Source: Leptospiraceae bacterium (GTDB taxonomy: Bacteria; Spirochaetota; Leptospiria; Leptospirales; Leptospiraceae). From it: a stretch of DNA of 54,278 nt. Below are positions 24,475 through 32,426 of the stretch, piece after piece (position 1 is the stretch's first letter; each line of letters starts with the position of its first letter). The stretch is taken from positions 1 to 54,278 of the forward strand of contig JAIXRB010000212.1 in the NCBI GenBank assembly GCA_027485405.1. The letters are read 5' to 3'. The translations under genes and the position numbers were made by a program. A model generated the notes under the pieces. It did not search any database. It worked only from the letters and a program-made list of their open reading frames with translations, and was not told the origin of the DNA.

Positions 24475-27381
24475 CTAATTTGAGACAGCCTGTCCAGAAA
24501 CTACGTATTGATCCAAAGGAATACAAGAGCACATTAGATTTCTGTCTCCATAGACATTGTCCACTCGACCAACACTAGGCCAAAACTTGCGAGATTTGAG
24601 CCAAGAAAGTGGATACGCCGCTTTTTCTCTAGAGTAAGCATGCTTCCATGAATCGGAAATCACCATCTCTGCCGTATGCGGTGAATTCTTCAAAGGATTA
24701 TCCGTTTTATCTAGTTTTCCTTCCTCAATTTCTTTGATTTCCGATGCGATACAAAGCATAGCAGAGATAAAACGATCTAATTCTTCTAAAGACTCTGATT
24801 CTGTTGGCTCCACCATCAATGTTCCAGCAACTGGAAAGGACATGGTGGGAGAATGGAAACCAAAATCAATTAACCTCTTAGCGATATCTTCAACTTCGAT
24901 TCCAGCTGTTTTTTTGAAGCCTCGCATATCTAGAATGCATTCATGGGCAACCAATCCTTTGTTTCCTCGGTACAATACTGGAAAAGCTGGCTCCAATTTC
25001 TTTGCGATGTAGTTTGCGTTTAGAATTGCTAGTTTTGTAGCATGGGTCAATCCCTTGCCACCGAGCATAGCAATGTAAGCCCAACTAATGACTGTGATTG
25101 AAGCAGAACCCCAAGGTGCTGAAGATACTGCCCACTGACTACTATTAGACCCGTTTTCAATTAAACTATGCCCTGGTAAGAATGGTGCCAAATGAGATGC
25201 TACTCCAATGGGACCAACACCAGGCCCGCCTCCACCGTGCGGGATGCAAAAGGTCTTGTGTAGGTTGAGGTGACAAACATCGGCACCAATATCAGCAGGT
25301 CTGGTCAAACCAACTTGGGCATTCATGTTTGCCCCATCCATATAAACCTGTCCGCCGTTCTCATGAATGATTTGGCAGATTTCTTGGATAGATGCCTCAA
25401 ACACACCATGAGTGGAAGGATAGGTGACCATAAGCCCAGCTAACTCATTTTTGTACTGAATGGCTTTAGATCTTAGGTCTTCCACATCGATGTTTCCATT
25501 GTCATCGCAGTTCACCACGACAACTTGAAAACCTGCCATAACAGCAGAAGCTGGATTGGTTCCATGAGCAGAGATAGGAATCAAGCAAATGGTTCTATGA
25601 GACTCATTTCTGCTATGGTGGTAGTTTCGAATGGCAAGAAGCCCCGCATACTCACCCTGAGAGCCCGCATTGGGCTGAAGAGAAACTTCGGCAAAACCTG
25701 TAATTTCACATAACCATTTTTCCAGTTGTCCAAAAAGCATTCGATAGCCTTCTGTTTGGTTGTCTGGAACGAAAGGATGGATGCTTCCCAACTCAGGCCA
25801 AGTGACAGGATACATTTCGGTGCTTGCGTTGAGTTTCATAGTGCAAGAACCCAAAGCGATCATACTAGTGGTTAGAGACAGATCTTTTGCTTCGAGACGC
25901 TTGATATAGCGAAGCATTTCCGTTTCTGTATGAAAACTATTGAAAACGGGATGAGTAAGATACGGTGTCTTACGTTCCAGAATTTCAGGAATGACCCATT
26001 CTTCTTTTTTAGCTAGATCTTCTATGGAAAAATGCAAAGGTCTGTTTTCATTGAAAACTAGCAAAATGTCTTGGACATCTTTGATAGTGACAGTTTCATC
26101 CAGAGCGATGCTCATTACATGTTGAGAAATTGACCTGAGATTGATTCCTTTTTCTTCTGCTAGGTGGATTACTTCGGCTGAAGTGATTTTTTGAAGTTCG
26201 ACTCTAATTGTATCAAAATATGGTTTGGAGAGAATCGAGAAACCAAGCTTTTCTAATCCTGCAGCCAGAAGAGTAGTCATTCGATGAACACGGGAAGCAA
26301 TCTGTTTTAAACCTTTGGGCCCATGGTACACAGCGTACATTGAGCTAATGACAGCCAGTAGAACTTGAGCTGTACAAATGTTAGAAGTAGCTTTGTCACG
26401 TCGGATATGTTGCTCTCTGGTTTGAAGAGAGAGTCTATAGCCTGGGTTTCCTTGGCTGTCCTTGGAAACACCAATCAAGCGGCCCGGCATAGTTCGTTTG
26501 AATTCATCTTTGGTGGCAAAGTAGCCTGCATGAGGCCCGCCAAATCCTAAAGGTAGCCCGAACCTCTGCGAAGAGCCGACGACTATGTCGGCACCCATTT
26601 CACCAGGTGGTTTGAGGATGGTTAAAGCCAAAAGGTCAGCCGCTACAACTGCTTTCGCTCCCGTCTCATGAAGGCTTTTTATAAAATCAGTAAAATCATA
26701 AACCACCCCATCGGAAGAAGGGTATTGGACTAGGGCCCCAAAGAAATCGGAGCTCAAAGGCATTTTTTTAAAAGAACCTACTACAACATGGATTCCAAGC
26801 GGAATAGCCCTCGTTCGAATGACATCTAGTGTCTGTGGGTGAACTCCTTGTGATACGAAGAAGGAGTTTCCATTTGAGTCGGATTTGAGAGAATGAAGCA
26901 TGGTCATGGCTTCGGCGGCGGCTGTACCTTCGTCTAACAAAGAAGCATTGGAGATTTGCGTTCCAGTTAAATCACAGATCATTGTTTGGAAATTGATCAA
27001 GGCTTCCATTCTGCCTTGAGCAATTTCTGCCTGGTAAGGTGTGTAAGCTGTATACCAGCCTGGATTTTCTAAAATGTTTCTTTGGATCACAGGAGGTGTG
27101 ATGCAAGTTTGATAGCCTAGACCTAAATAGGATCTAAAGACTTTGTTTTTTGAAACGATTTGTTTGAGTTCTTTTTGGAGTTCGTATTCGGCAAGGGGCT
27201 CTGGAAGTTGTAAATCTCTTCTCAAACGAATAGGAGCAGGAACCGCATCTTCGATCAAAGCATCTAAAGAGTCATACCCTGTTGCATTCAGCATTGTCTG
27301 AATGCGTTCGTTGTCCGAACCAACATGTCTTCTTAAAAATGTATCGCTTGGGTGTAATGTGTCTTCGTAGGGTTCAACCAC
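24475..27381 (-). CDS. gcvP: glycine dehydrogenase (decarboxylating), P-protein
   Basis: 968 residues, full length for the homodimeric P-protein, with both halves of the duplicated PLP fold. The PLP-binding lysine is Lys709 in LNLHKTFCIPHGGGGPG. The start is GTG 27381 with AAGGAGAA upstream. It decarboxylates glycine and passes the aminomethyl group to the lipoyl arm of GcvH. Gaps in the operon are 18 bases (gcvT-gcvH) and 15 bases (gcvH-gcvP), and another 15 to the ferredoxin gene. No lpd (L-protein) gene is here. Confidence 0.98.
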   Translation of the reverse strand: MVEPYEDTLHPSDTFLRRHVGSDNERIQTMLNATGYDSLDALIEDAVPAPIRLRRDLQLPEPLAEYELQKELKQIVSKNKVFRSYLGLGYQTCITPPVIQRNILENPGWYTAYTPYQAEIAQGRMEALINFQTMICDLTGTQISNASLLDEGTAAAEAMTMLHSLKSDSNGNSFFVSQGVHPQTLDVIRTRAIPLGIHVVVGSFKKMPLSSDFFGALVQYPSSDGVVYDFTDFIKSLHETGAKAVVAADLLALTILKPPGEMGADIVVGSSQRFGLPLGFGGPHAGYFATKDEFKRTMPGRLIGVSKDSQGNPGYRLSLQTREQHIRRDKATSNICTAQVLLAVISSMYAVYHGPKGLKQIASRVHRMTTLLAAGLEKLGFSILSKPYFDTIRVELQKITSAEVIHLAEEKGINLRSISQHVMSIALDETVTIKDVQDILLVFNENRPLHFSIEDLAKKEEWVIPEILERKTPYLTHPVFNSFHTETEMLRYIKRLEAKDLSLTTSMIALGSCTMKLNASTEMYPVTWPELGSIHPFVPDNQTEGYRMLFGQLEKWLCEITGFAEVSLQPNAGSQGEYAGLLAIRNYHHSRNESHRTICLIPISAHGTNPASAVMAGFQVVVVNCDDNGNIDVEDLRSKAIQYKNELAGLMVTYPSTHGVFEASIQEICQIIHENGGQVYMDGANMNAQVGLTRPADIGADVCHLNLHKTFCIPHGGGGPGVGPIGVASHLAPFLPGHSLIENGSNSSQWAVSSAPWGSASITVISWAYIAMLGGKGLTHATKLAILNANYIAKKLEPAFPVLYRGNKGLVAHECILDMRGFKKTAGIEVEDIAKRLIDFGFHSPTMSFPVAGTLMVEPTESESLEELDRFISAMLCIASEIKEIEEGKLDKTDNPLKNSPHTAEMVISDSWKHAYSREKAAYPLSWLKSRKFWPSVGRVDNVYGDRNLMCSCIPLDQYVVSGQAVSN

Positions 27382-27396
27382 AGAGTTCTCCTTGGA

Positions 27397-27789
27397 TTAG
27401 TCTAGCTTCGAAACGAATTCTTTGTATTGGCTGGCATTCATTAGACCTTCTAAATCACCAGCACTGACCCCTTTTAATTTTACCATCCATGCATCAAAAG
27501 GCTCCGTGTTTACCTGGCCTGGATTGTTTCCGAGGTTTCCATTTGTCTCGAGAACTTCACCAGAAACAGGTGAATACAAATCTTCTGCCGCTTTCACAGA
27601 TTCTATGGTGCCAAGGCTGTCTTTTTTGCTGATTTTTTTGCCTGGTTTTGGTAGATCGATAAAAACGATATCACCTAATGCGTTTTGCGCAAAGTCTGTG
27701 ATGCCCACAATTCCGATATCGCCTTCTAATCGAATCCATTCGTGTTTTTCAGTGTAAAAAAATCCGTCTCTTGCGTTTGTGTCTGCCAT
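27397..27789 (-). CDS. gcvH: glycine cleavage system H protein
   Basis: 130 residues, normal length. The lipoylated lysine is Lys66 in GTIESVKAAEDLYSPVSGEV. A strong ribosome-binding site AGGGAGG precedes the ATG. GcvH shuttles the aminomethyl group between the P, T and L proteins in the cytoplasm. Confidence 0.98.
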   Translation of the reverse strand: MADTNARDGFFYTEKHEWIRLEGDIGIVGITDFAQNALGDIVFIDLPKPGKKISKKDSLGTIESVKAAEDLYSPVSGEVLETNGNLGNNPGQVNTEPFDAWMVKLKGVSAGDLEGLMNASQYKEFVSKLD

Positions 27790-27807
27790 CGGTTCCTCCC
27801 TAGAGCA

Positions 27808-28920
27808 TTACTTTTGATTTCGAACACTACCTTTGATGAAAGGGAGTGTTTCCACATGGGCTTTTTTCTTTTGCCCTCTTATGTCTACTGTTACCGCTGT
27901 GCCATTTTCCGTAAATTCTAGTTTCAGCATTGCCATGCCCAAAGAAATTTTTCGAGAAGGAGAGTGGGAGCCCGAAGTTGTCTTTCCTATTGAGGTTCCA
28001 TCCATCGAAAAAACTTCACACTGCTCACGAAAAATGCCAGGTTCATCTAAGATGAGACCTACGACCTTTTGTTTGGGTTTATTTTTTTTGTCTGCGATGA
28101 TTCTTTGGTAACCCAAGTAGGGGTTCTTTTTTTCTTTTACAACGAATCCGATTCCTGATTCGACAGGAGTCCATTCTGCATTCAATTCATGTCCATACAA
28201 AGGATACTTAGCTTCGAGTCGCAGAGTATCGCGAGCACCTAGCCCAACCGGAACTAAACCGAAATCAGCTCCCATTGCTAAGAGTTCTTTCCAAAGATTG
28301 ATTCCCATTTCTAGAGAAGAGTAAATTTCGAACCCATCTTCTCCCGTATAACCTGTTCTTGAGACAATTAATGTCTCACCCCGAAACAAAATTTCAGCAA
28401 AATGATAATAGAGAATGGAATCGAGTTCTCTTCCTAAGTATTTTTCTAAGATCTGATTTGCTTTTGGACCTTGCAAAGCAATCTGATGGTAGCTTGCACT
28501 TCGGTTTTCGACTAAAATGTCCGAGCTTGCATACTTTTTGAGATGTTCTGTGACTGCCTCAAAGTTGGAAGCATTGGAACAGATCATGTATTTTTGAGGA
28601 GAAAACTTATAGACAGTGATATCATCCACAAGTCCACCTGCCTCGTTCACTACTGCGTTGTATTGAACTTGTCCGTCTACAAGAGATTCCACTGTGTTAC
28701 ATGTCATCTTTTCCAAGAAAGGTAGAATCGCATCAGCTTTGCCTTCTACAAATATCTCTCCCATATGAGAGACATCAAAAAGTCCTGCATCCGTTCGAGT
28801 TGCAGTATGTTCTTGTAAAATGCCTGTATACTGCACTGGCATGTCCCATCCACCGAAGGGCACCATTTTTGCTTTGAGTTCGCGATGAATTTCGTTTAAA
28901 AGAGTTTTTTTCAGTTCCAC
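27808..28920 (-). CDS. gcvT: glycine cleavage system aminomethyltransferase, T-protein
   Basis: 370 residues from the GTG at 28920, which gives the family's normal length and N-terminus (KKTLLNEIHRELKAKMVPFGGWDMP). An in-frame ATG at 28959 would add 13 residues; neither start has a good ribosome-binding site. The folate-binding GcvT domain (about 10-260) and the C-terminal barrel (285-365) are intact. It moves the one-carbon unit to tetrahydrofolate. First gene of gcvT-gcvH-gcvP-fdx-ygiD. The 55-base gap to the divergent MDR gene has no room for a glycine riboswitch. Confidence 0.95.
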   Translation of the reverse strand: MELKKTLLNEIHRELKAKMVPFGGWDMPVQYTGILQEHTATRTDAGLFDVSHMGEIFVEGKADAILPFLEKMTCNTVESLVDGQVQYNAVVNEAGGLVDDITVYKFSPQKYMICSNASNFEAVTEHLKKYASSDILVENRSASYHQIALQGPKANQILEKYLGRELDSILYYHFAEILFRGETLIVSRTGYTGEDGFEIYSSLEMGINLWKELLAMGADFGLVPVGLGARDTLRLEAKYPLYGHELNAEWTPVESGIGFVVKEKKNPYLGYQRIIADKKNKPKQKVVGLILDEPGIFREQCEVFSMDGTSIGKTTSGSHSPSRKISLGMAMLKLEFTENGTAVTVDIRGQKKKAHVETLPFIKGSVRNQK

Positions 28921-28975
28921 ATTGCCATAGAAAAATGGGAATAGAGGTTTGAAATGCAAAAATGAAGAGGATGCG

Positions 28976-29992
28976 ATGAAACGAAGAGCATATCGAATGA
29001 ATAAAACAGGTTCCTTGGATTATCTGAAGTTTGTAGAAGAAGAGCTGCCTGCATTGAAATCCAATGAAGTCACTGTTGCAACCAAAGCCATTGGATTGAA
29101 TTTTGCAGATGTATTCAGCGTCTTTGGATTGTATTCTGCGACACCAAAAGAAAGTTTCATCCCTGGACTGGAATTTTCTGGTATTGTCATTGCGAAAGGT
29201 GAGGATGCAAAAGATTTTTCGATTGGTGATAAAGTCTATGGAACAACTCGTTTCGGTGCGTATACAAATCTCATCAATGTAAATGAGAATTATCTGCAAC
29301 TTCTTCCAGAATCTTGGACGTATGAAGAAGGTGCGGCGTTTCCAGCGCAAGCATTGACCGCTTACTATGCGTTAATGCCTCTAGGAAACTTAGAAGAAAA
29401 TCAAACCGTATTGATTCACAGTGCCGCAGGAGGTGTTGGAATCCTTGCAAATCGAAAAAAAAAAAAAAAAAAAGCAAAAACAATCGGCCTTGTTGGAAGT
29501 TATTCCAAGTTTTCTGTGTTAAAAGAGGAAGGATTTGATGCGTACTTGGCTCGATCCCCACATTTTGTCAAAGAAATGAAACAAATTCTCCGAGATTCGC
29601 GCTTAGATTTAGTTTTAGAATGCTTAGGAGGCTCTTATTTTAAAGATTCGTACGACTTACTCGCACCAATGGGTCGCATTGTAAGCTATGGAAGCGCTGG
29701 CTTTACACCGAAAGGTCGCATTCGTAACTGGTTTCAGCTAGCATTGGAGTATCTAAACCGACCCAAGATAGATGTTCTTTCTATGATTTCTGCAAACAAA
29801 TCCGTTATGGCATTCAATTTGATTTGGTTATGGGAAGATGTTACCACCTTGCGAAAACATTTTTCAGCTTTGCAGGCTTTATCTTTGTCTCCACAACGCA
29901 TTGGATTAGAAAAAAAGTTCGAAGAGTTACCAGTAGCACTGCAAATTTTTCAAAGTGGAACCACAATTGGCAAGGTGATCATCAAAGTTTAG
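28976..29992 (+). CDS. MDR-superfamily NAD(P)H quinone oxidoreductase / alcohol dehydrogenase-like protein with a poly-Lys tract
   Basis: 338 residues from ATG 28976 (AAGAGGATGCG upstream). The GroES-like catalytic domain is at 1-130 and the Rossmann NAD(P)H domain at 130-290 with AAGGVGI; no Cys/His set for structural zinc is seen, as in VAT-1/quinone-oxidoreductase types. Residues 161-166 are six lysines encoded by an A run, where relatives have an Ile-Ala-Lys-x-x-Gly-like helix; the spacing GGVG-11 residues-AKTIGLVGS is nevertheless normal. Slippage in the run would shift the frame. Divergent from gcvT. Confidence 0.85.
   Translation: MKRRAYRMNKTGSLDYLKFVEEELPALKSNEVTVATKAIGLNFADVFSVFGLYSATPKESFIPGLEFSGIVIAKGEDAKDFSIGDKVYGTTRFGAYTNLINVNENYLQLLPESWTYEEGAAFPAQALTAYYALMPLGNLEENQTVLIHSAAGGVGILANRKKKKKKAKTIGLVGSYSKFSVLKEEGFDAYLARSPHFVKEMKQILRDSRLDLVLECLGGSYFKDSYDLLAPMGRIVSYGSAGFTPKGRIRNWFQLALEYLNRPKIDVLSMISANKSVMAFNLIWLWEDVTTLRKHFSALQALSLSPQRIGLEKKFEELPVALQIFQSGTTIGKVIIKV
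29455..29473 (+). repeat. 19-base A homopolymer inside the MDR reading frame
   Basis: Nineteen A in a row, the last base of Arg160 and codons 161-166. This is by far the longest homopolymer in a gene in the window. Such tracts can slip in replication or transcription, and are also prone to sequencing and assembly error. Confidence 0.95.
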
Positions 29993-30045
29993 TAGAACTT
30001 TGATTAGCTTAGAAAAAAAAATACTTTTCTGAAGAAAAAGTTCTA
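29993..30045 (+). terminator. possible terminator / inverted repeat after the MDR gene
   Basis: TAGAACTTT and AAAGTTCTA are exact reverse complements separated by 35 bases, followed by an A-rich then T-rich stretch (TTCTTTTTTTC). The AT-rich stem and long loop make termination uncertain. Confidence 0.35.
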
Positions 30046-30072
30046 AAAAATTCTTTTTTTCTTTACAACAAA

Positions 30073-30101
30073 TTGACCATAGATTAATTATGTCGTATCA
30101 A
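30073..30101 (+). promoter_or_regulatory. probable sigma70-type promoter for the 21-residue peptide gene
   Basis: TTGACC (30073-30078), a 17-base spacer and TATCAA (30096-30101). Transcription would begin near 30108, about 50 bases before the peptide ATG. Confidence 0.55.
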
Positions 30102-30160
30102 TCGAAGTGTTATCAGCCAAGGAAGACACCCGATTGAAATCAAATACAAGGAAACTTACA

Positions 30161-30226
30161 ATGGTTGCTAAAAAGAAAGCCGCAAAAAAGAAAGCCGCAA
30201 AGAAAAAAGCTGCGAAAAAAAAATAG
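30161..30226 (+). CDS. 21-residue Lys/Ala repeat peptide (histone H1-tail-like)
   Basis: A complete reading frame of 21 codons with AAGGAAA placed 7 bases before the ATG. After Met-Val-Ala it is three units of Lys-Lys-Lys-Ala-Ala and a final Lys-Lys-Lys, coded by 15-base units of which the first two are identical (30170-30199). It has its own plausible promoter and a terminator, so the transcript is about 200 bases. The composition resembles the tails of bacterial histone H1-like proteins (HctB, AlgP type), so non-specific DNA or RNA binding is likely if it is made. Being so short and repetitive, it could instead be a leader for an sRNA; ribosome-binding site and isolation favour translation. 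Confidence 0.6.
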   Translation: MVAKKKAAKKKAAKKKAAKKK

Positions 30227-30240
30227 GTAGCTTAAAGTAA

Positions 30241-30278
30241 ATAAAAAACCTCGGCTTTCGATGAAAATCAAAGCTGAG
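30241..30278 (-). terminator. terminator for the 30322-30903 gene
   Basis: On the minus strand a stem of nine pairs with one mismatch (CTCAGCTTT against AAAGCCGAG, plus three inner pairs) ends in GG then six T. It is placed back-to-back with the plus-strand terminator that follows. Confidence 0.7.
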
Positions 30279-30285
30279 ATGCAGT

Positions 30286-30312
30286 GAACCCGCAGAGAAT
30301 GCGGGTTTTTTC
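30286..30312 (+). terminator. rho-independent terminator of the 21-residue peptide transcript
   Basis: CCCGCA and TGCGGG form a perfect six-pair GC-rich stem with a five-base loop, followed by six T. It lies about 60 bases after the peptide stop. Confidence 0.88.
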
Positions 30313-30321
30313 ATTTAGAGG

Positions 30322-30903
30322 CTAGGCGATCGCCCGAGTAAACCCTCTCCTTAGTAAAAATAATCCTTTTTTCTCAGTGCTTTCCACCTTTTCAATGCCA
30401 ACAAATTGAAAATGGTCTTTCTTATGAATCGAATCAAAGAGAATTTTCAAGAGAGTATCGACGTTCTCGTATGCCACTTGTTTGTATAGTTTCTTCTGCG
30501 CACCTTTGTTCCAAATCTCCAAGTAATCATTGATGGGAAGCTTTAGAATGAGTGAGCTTAAATCGTAGCGCTTTAAGATGATTTGGCAAAGATCTTCAAA
30601 TCCATTTTCAGAAATGCGATCGGCATCAAAGAATACTAAGAGATATAGAACCGAGTTTGATTCCATAAGTCCACTTGTGCCGGGTGACTTTTGGATTCCA
30701 TCAAGAACTAAGAACCTAAGATTCTTAGATTGAATCCAAAGCTTTTGGTCTTCATGACGCTTTAGGTTGACATCATCCGAAAATCTTTTTTGAAACACTG
30801 TAGAAAGAAAGAAACCAGTGGATTCTTGTCTCGCCGCGAGCACTTGTTCCAAAGAAAACGATTCGAATTCCAAATTGAAATACTTTGAGTACGATTCTGC
30901 CAT
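30322..30903 (-). CDS. hypothetical soluble protein
   Basis: 193 residues from ATG 30903, where AAAGG lies upstream; the longer frame adds nine residues. No signal peptide, membrane segment or motif that I recognise. It has mixed alpha/beta character with a hydrophobic strand (SVLYLLVFFDAD) near the middle. It lies 46 bases after the SUFU gene on the same strand and may be part of the same operon. Confidence 0.65.
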   Translation of the reverse strand: MAESYSKYFNLEFESFSLEQVLAARQESTGFFLSTVFQKRFSDDVNLKRHEDQKLWIQSKNLRFLVLDGIQKSPGTSGLMESNSVLYLLVFFDADRISENGFEDLCQIILKRYDLSSLILKLPINDYLEIWNKGAQKKLYKQVAYENVDTLLKILFDSIHKKDHFQFVGIEKVESTEKKGLFLLRRGFTRAIA

Positions 30904-30949
30904 GACCTTTCTATTAACGGCTAAACGCAAAAACTAGAAGTCAGATTTT

Positions 30950-32095
30950 TTAGAATTCTAAAATCTTTCTTTCCGAGTCATGAAAAAAAGTATGACCCGC
31001 TTCTTGCCAAGATTTCCAAAAAACTTGCGAACCCGTTCGTACAAAGTTTAGTTTTTCTTCATCTCCAATGGGCAAAAGAAAGAGAAAGTTTACCCTTCTT
31101 CCATTTTCAGAAACTAAGCCATGCAATTTTGGTAAAAGTAAATCAGGATTTTCATCTAACTCTTCAGTCACATTTCGAAGCGCAAACCAAGAGAAGTTTT
31201 GGTAGAGTTGATCTGGATCTTTTCGAGGGTTTTGGATTGTATGTGAATGACCAAACCAGATTCCAGTGTTCCAAGGGAACTTAACCATCTCTCCCAGGGC
31301 ATGTTGCACCCATTTTTCTGATTGGTCTGGAGCATCGGTGGGAAGTTTGTGCGCAAACACCAACTCAATGCGAGCAAAGTCTTCAAAGTCCTTGTGATAG
31401 AGCTCGACGGAGGGCTGGTTTTGAGCACTCATTCCAATCGTAGAAAAAATTTTGATTCCGGGAAAGGCAGGGGGAAGAAAGGAAGCAATGCCTAGTTTGG
31501 GATACTTGCCCCCATCCGCTGACCAATAGGTTTGGTGAGTTCCGAACTGTTCTTCTAAAAATCGAAGTCTATGGTCTTGGATTTTTTTCCATTGGTTTGG
31601 TTGAGAGGCTGATTCCCAGAATTTTCTGGCAAGCTCTACTCGATCTACAAGAACACCATGAGAGCCGTCACCCAAGGGAGATGCAGTGATTGCTGATTCT
31701 TTAGCTTCTTTCGCATAACCATGAACGCCCTTGATTCCCGACCAAGGTGGAATGTAAGCAATAAGCTCTTCTTTTTCAAAAAGAGCCACTGAATCACCTT
31801 CTTCAGACCAAATGAAGTGAAGATCATCTACTTTTAAAAGAGGGAGAGCCTCTGGGTTCTTGACTTCGGCTTTGGTCAAAAGTGGTGCGAGACCTTTATC
31901 GAAATCTTCTGGGTCTCGAGATTCAGGCGCAGGAATAAGGTTTCGAACCCAAAGAGTTTTCATTTGCCAAGATGGATTGTTTTGGGATTGGATGTAGAGG
32001 TAAATGGTACGTCCGTCTTCTTCTAAGAATGCGGAAAAAGAACCATAGGGATTGGTCTCTTGGTAGAGAACACGAGGTTCAGGAACAGCGGACAT
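30950..32095 (-). CDS. suppressor-of-fused (SUFU) domain protein
   Basis: 381 residues, cytoplasmic. The C-terminal half (about 195-375) matches the SUFU domain: YHKDFEDFARIELVFAHKLP, NTGIWFGHSHTI and FLFLLPIGDEEKLNF. In animals SUFU restrains Gli transcription factors; in bacteria the domain is common and linked to immunity or toxin-antidote proteins, function mostly unknown. The N-terminal 190 residues show no domain I recognise. Its ATG overlaps the stop of the preceding small gene by one base (TAATG), indicating translational coupling. Confidence 0.88.
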   Translation of the reverse strand: MSAVPEPRVLYQETNPYGSFSAFLEEDGRTIYLYIQSQNNPSWQMKTLWVRNLIPAPESRDPEDFDKGLAPLLTKAEVKNPEALPLLKVDDLHFIWSEEGDSVALFEKEELIAYIPPWSGIKGVHGYAKEAKESAITASPLGDGSHGVLVDRVELARKFWESASQPNQWKKIQDHRLRFLEEQFGTHQTYWSADGGKYPKLGIASFLPPAFPGIKIFSTIGMSAQNQPSVELYHKDFEDFARIELVFAHKLPTDAPDQSEKWVQHALGEMVKFPWNTGIWFGHSHTIQNPRKDPDQLYQNFSWFALRNVTEELDENPDLLLPKLHGLVSENGRRVNFLFLLPIGDEEKLNFVRTGSQVFWKSWQEAGHTFFHDSERKILEF

Positions 32096-32373
32096 TAAAA
32101 TTGGTGAGGAACTTGTCTATTGTGGAATTTTTGAATCAGATTCGTAATCTCTTCTTCCATACCTTCTTGGATATAAATCTCTGGAAAGTAGGCAGAAGCA
32201 TTTTTAAGCCCAAGGAGCTCCACCTCATTCCATTTTCGAAAAGTTTTAAGGGCGGTGAGAACTTGTTCGGGAACTTCTAAATGGTCTTTTTTGCAATCGA
32301 TAAAACTCTGAACAGCTCGTGTGGGAGTCAACATATTGATAGAAAGGCTAATTCGACTCAATTGGTTTGCCAA
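32095..32373 (-). CDS. small protein coupled to the SUFU gene
   Basis: 92 residues from a TTG at 32373; an in-frame ATG at 32334 would give 79 residues, and neither has a clear ribosome-binding site. No signal peptide, predicted largely helical with one Cys. I do not recognise it. The one-base stop/start overlap with the SUFU gene suggests the two act together. Confidence 0.6.
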   Translation of the reverse strand: MANQLSRISLSINMLTPTRAVQSFIDCKKDHLEVPEQVLTALKTFRKWNEVELLGLKNASAYFPEIYIQEGMEEEITNLIQKFHNRQVPHQF

Positions 32374-32426
32374 GGAAAAAATGCTATGATCCCTTCTTTC
32401 TACCTAAAATAAAGGATGTAGCTTTC

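Noticed and set aside
28921..28975. glycine riboswitch ahead of gcvT
   Set aside because: Only 55 bases separate gcvT and the divergent MDR gene; no tandem aptamer can fit.
28775..29350. 191-codon minus-strand frame
   Set aside because: It overlaps both gcvT and the MDR gene, two clear genes, and its translation is low-complexity Phe/Ile/Cys-rich.
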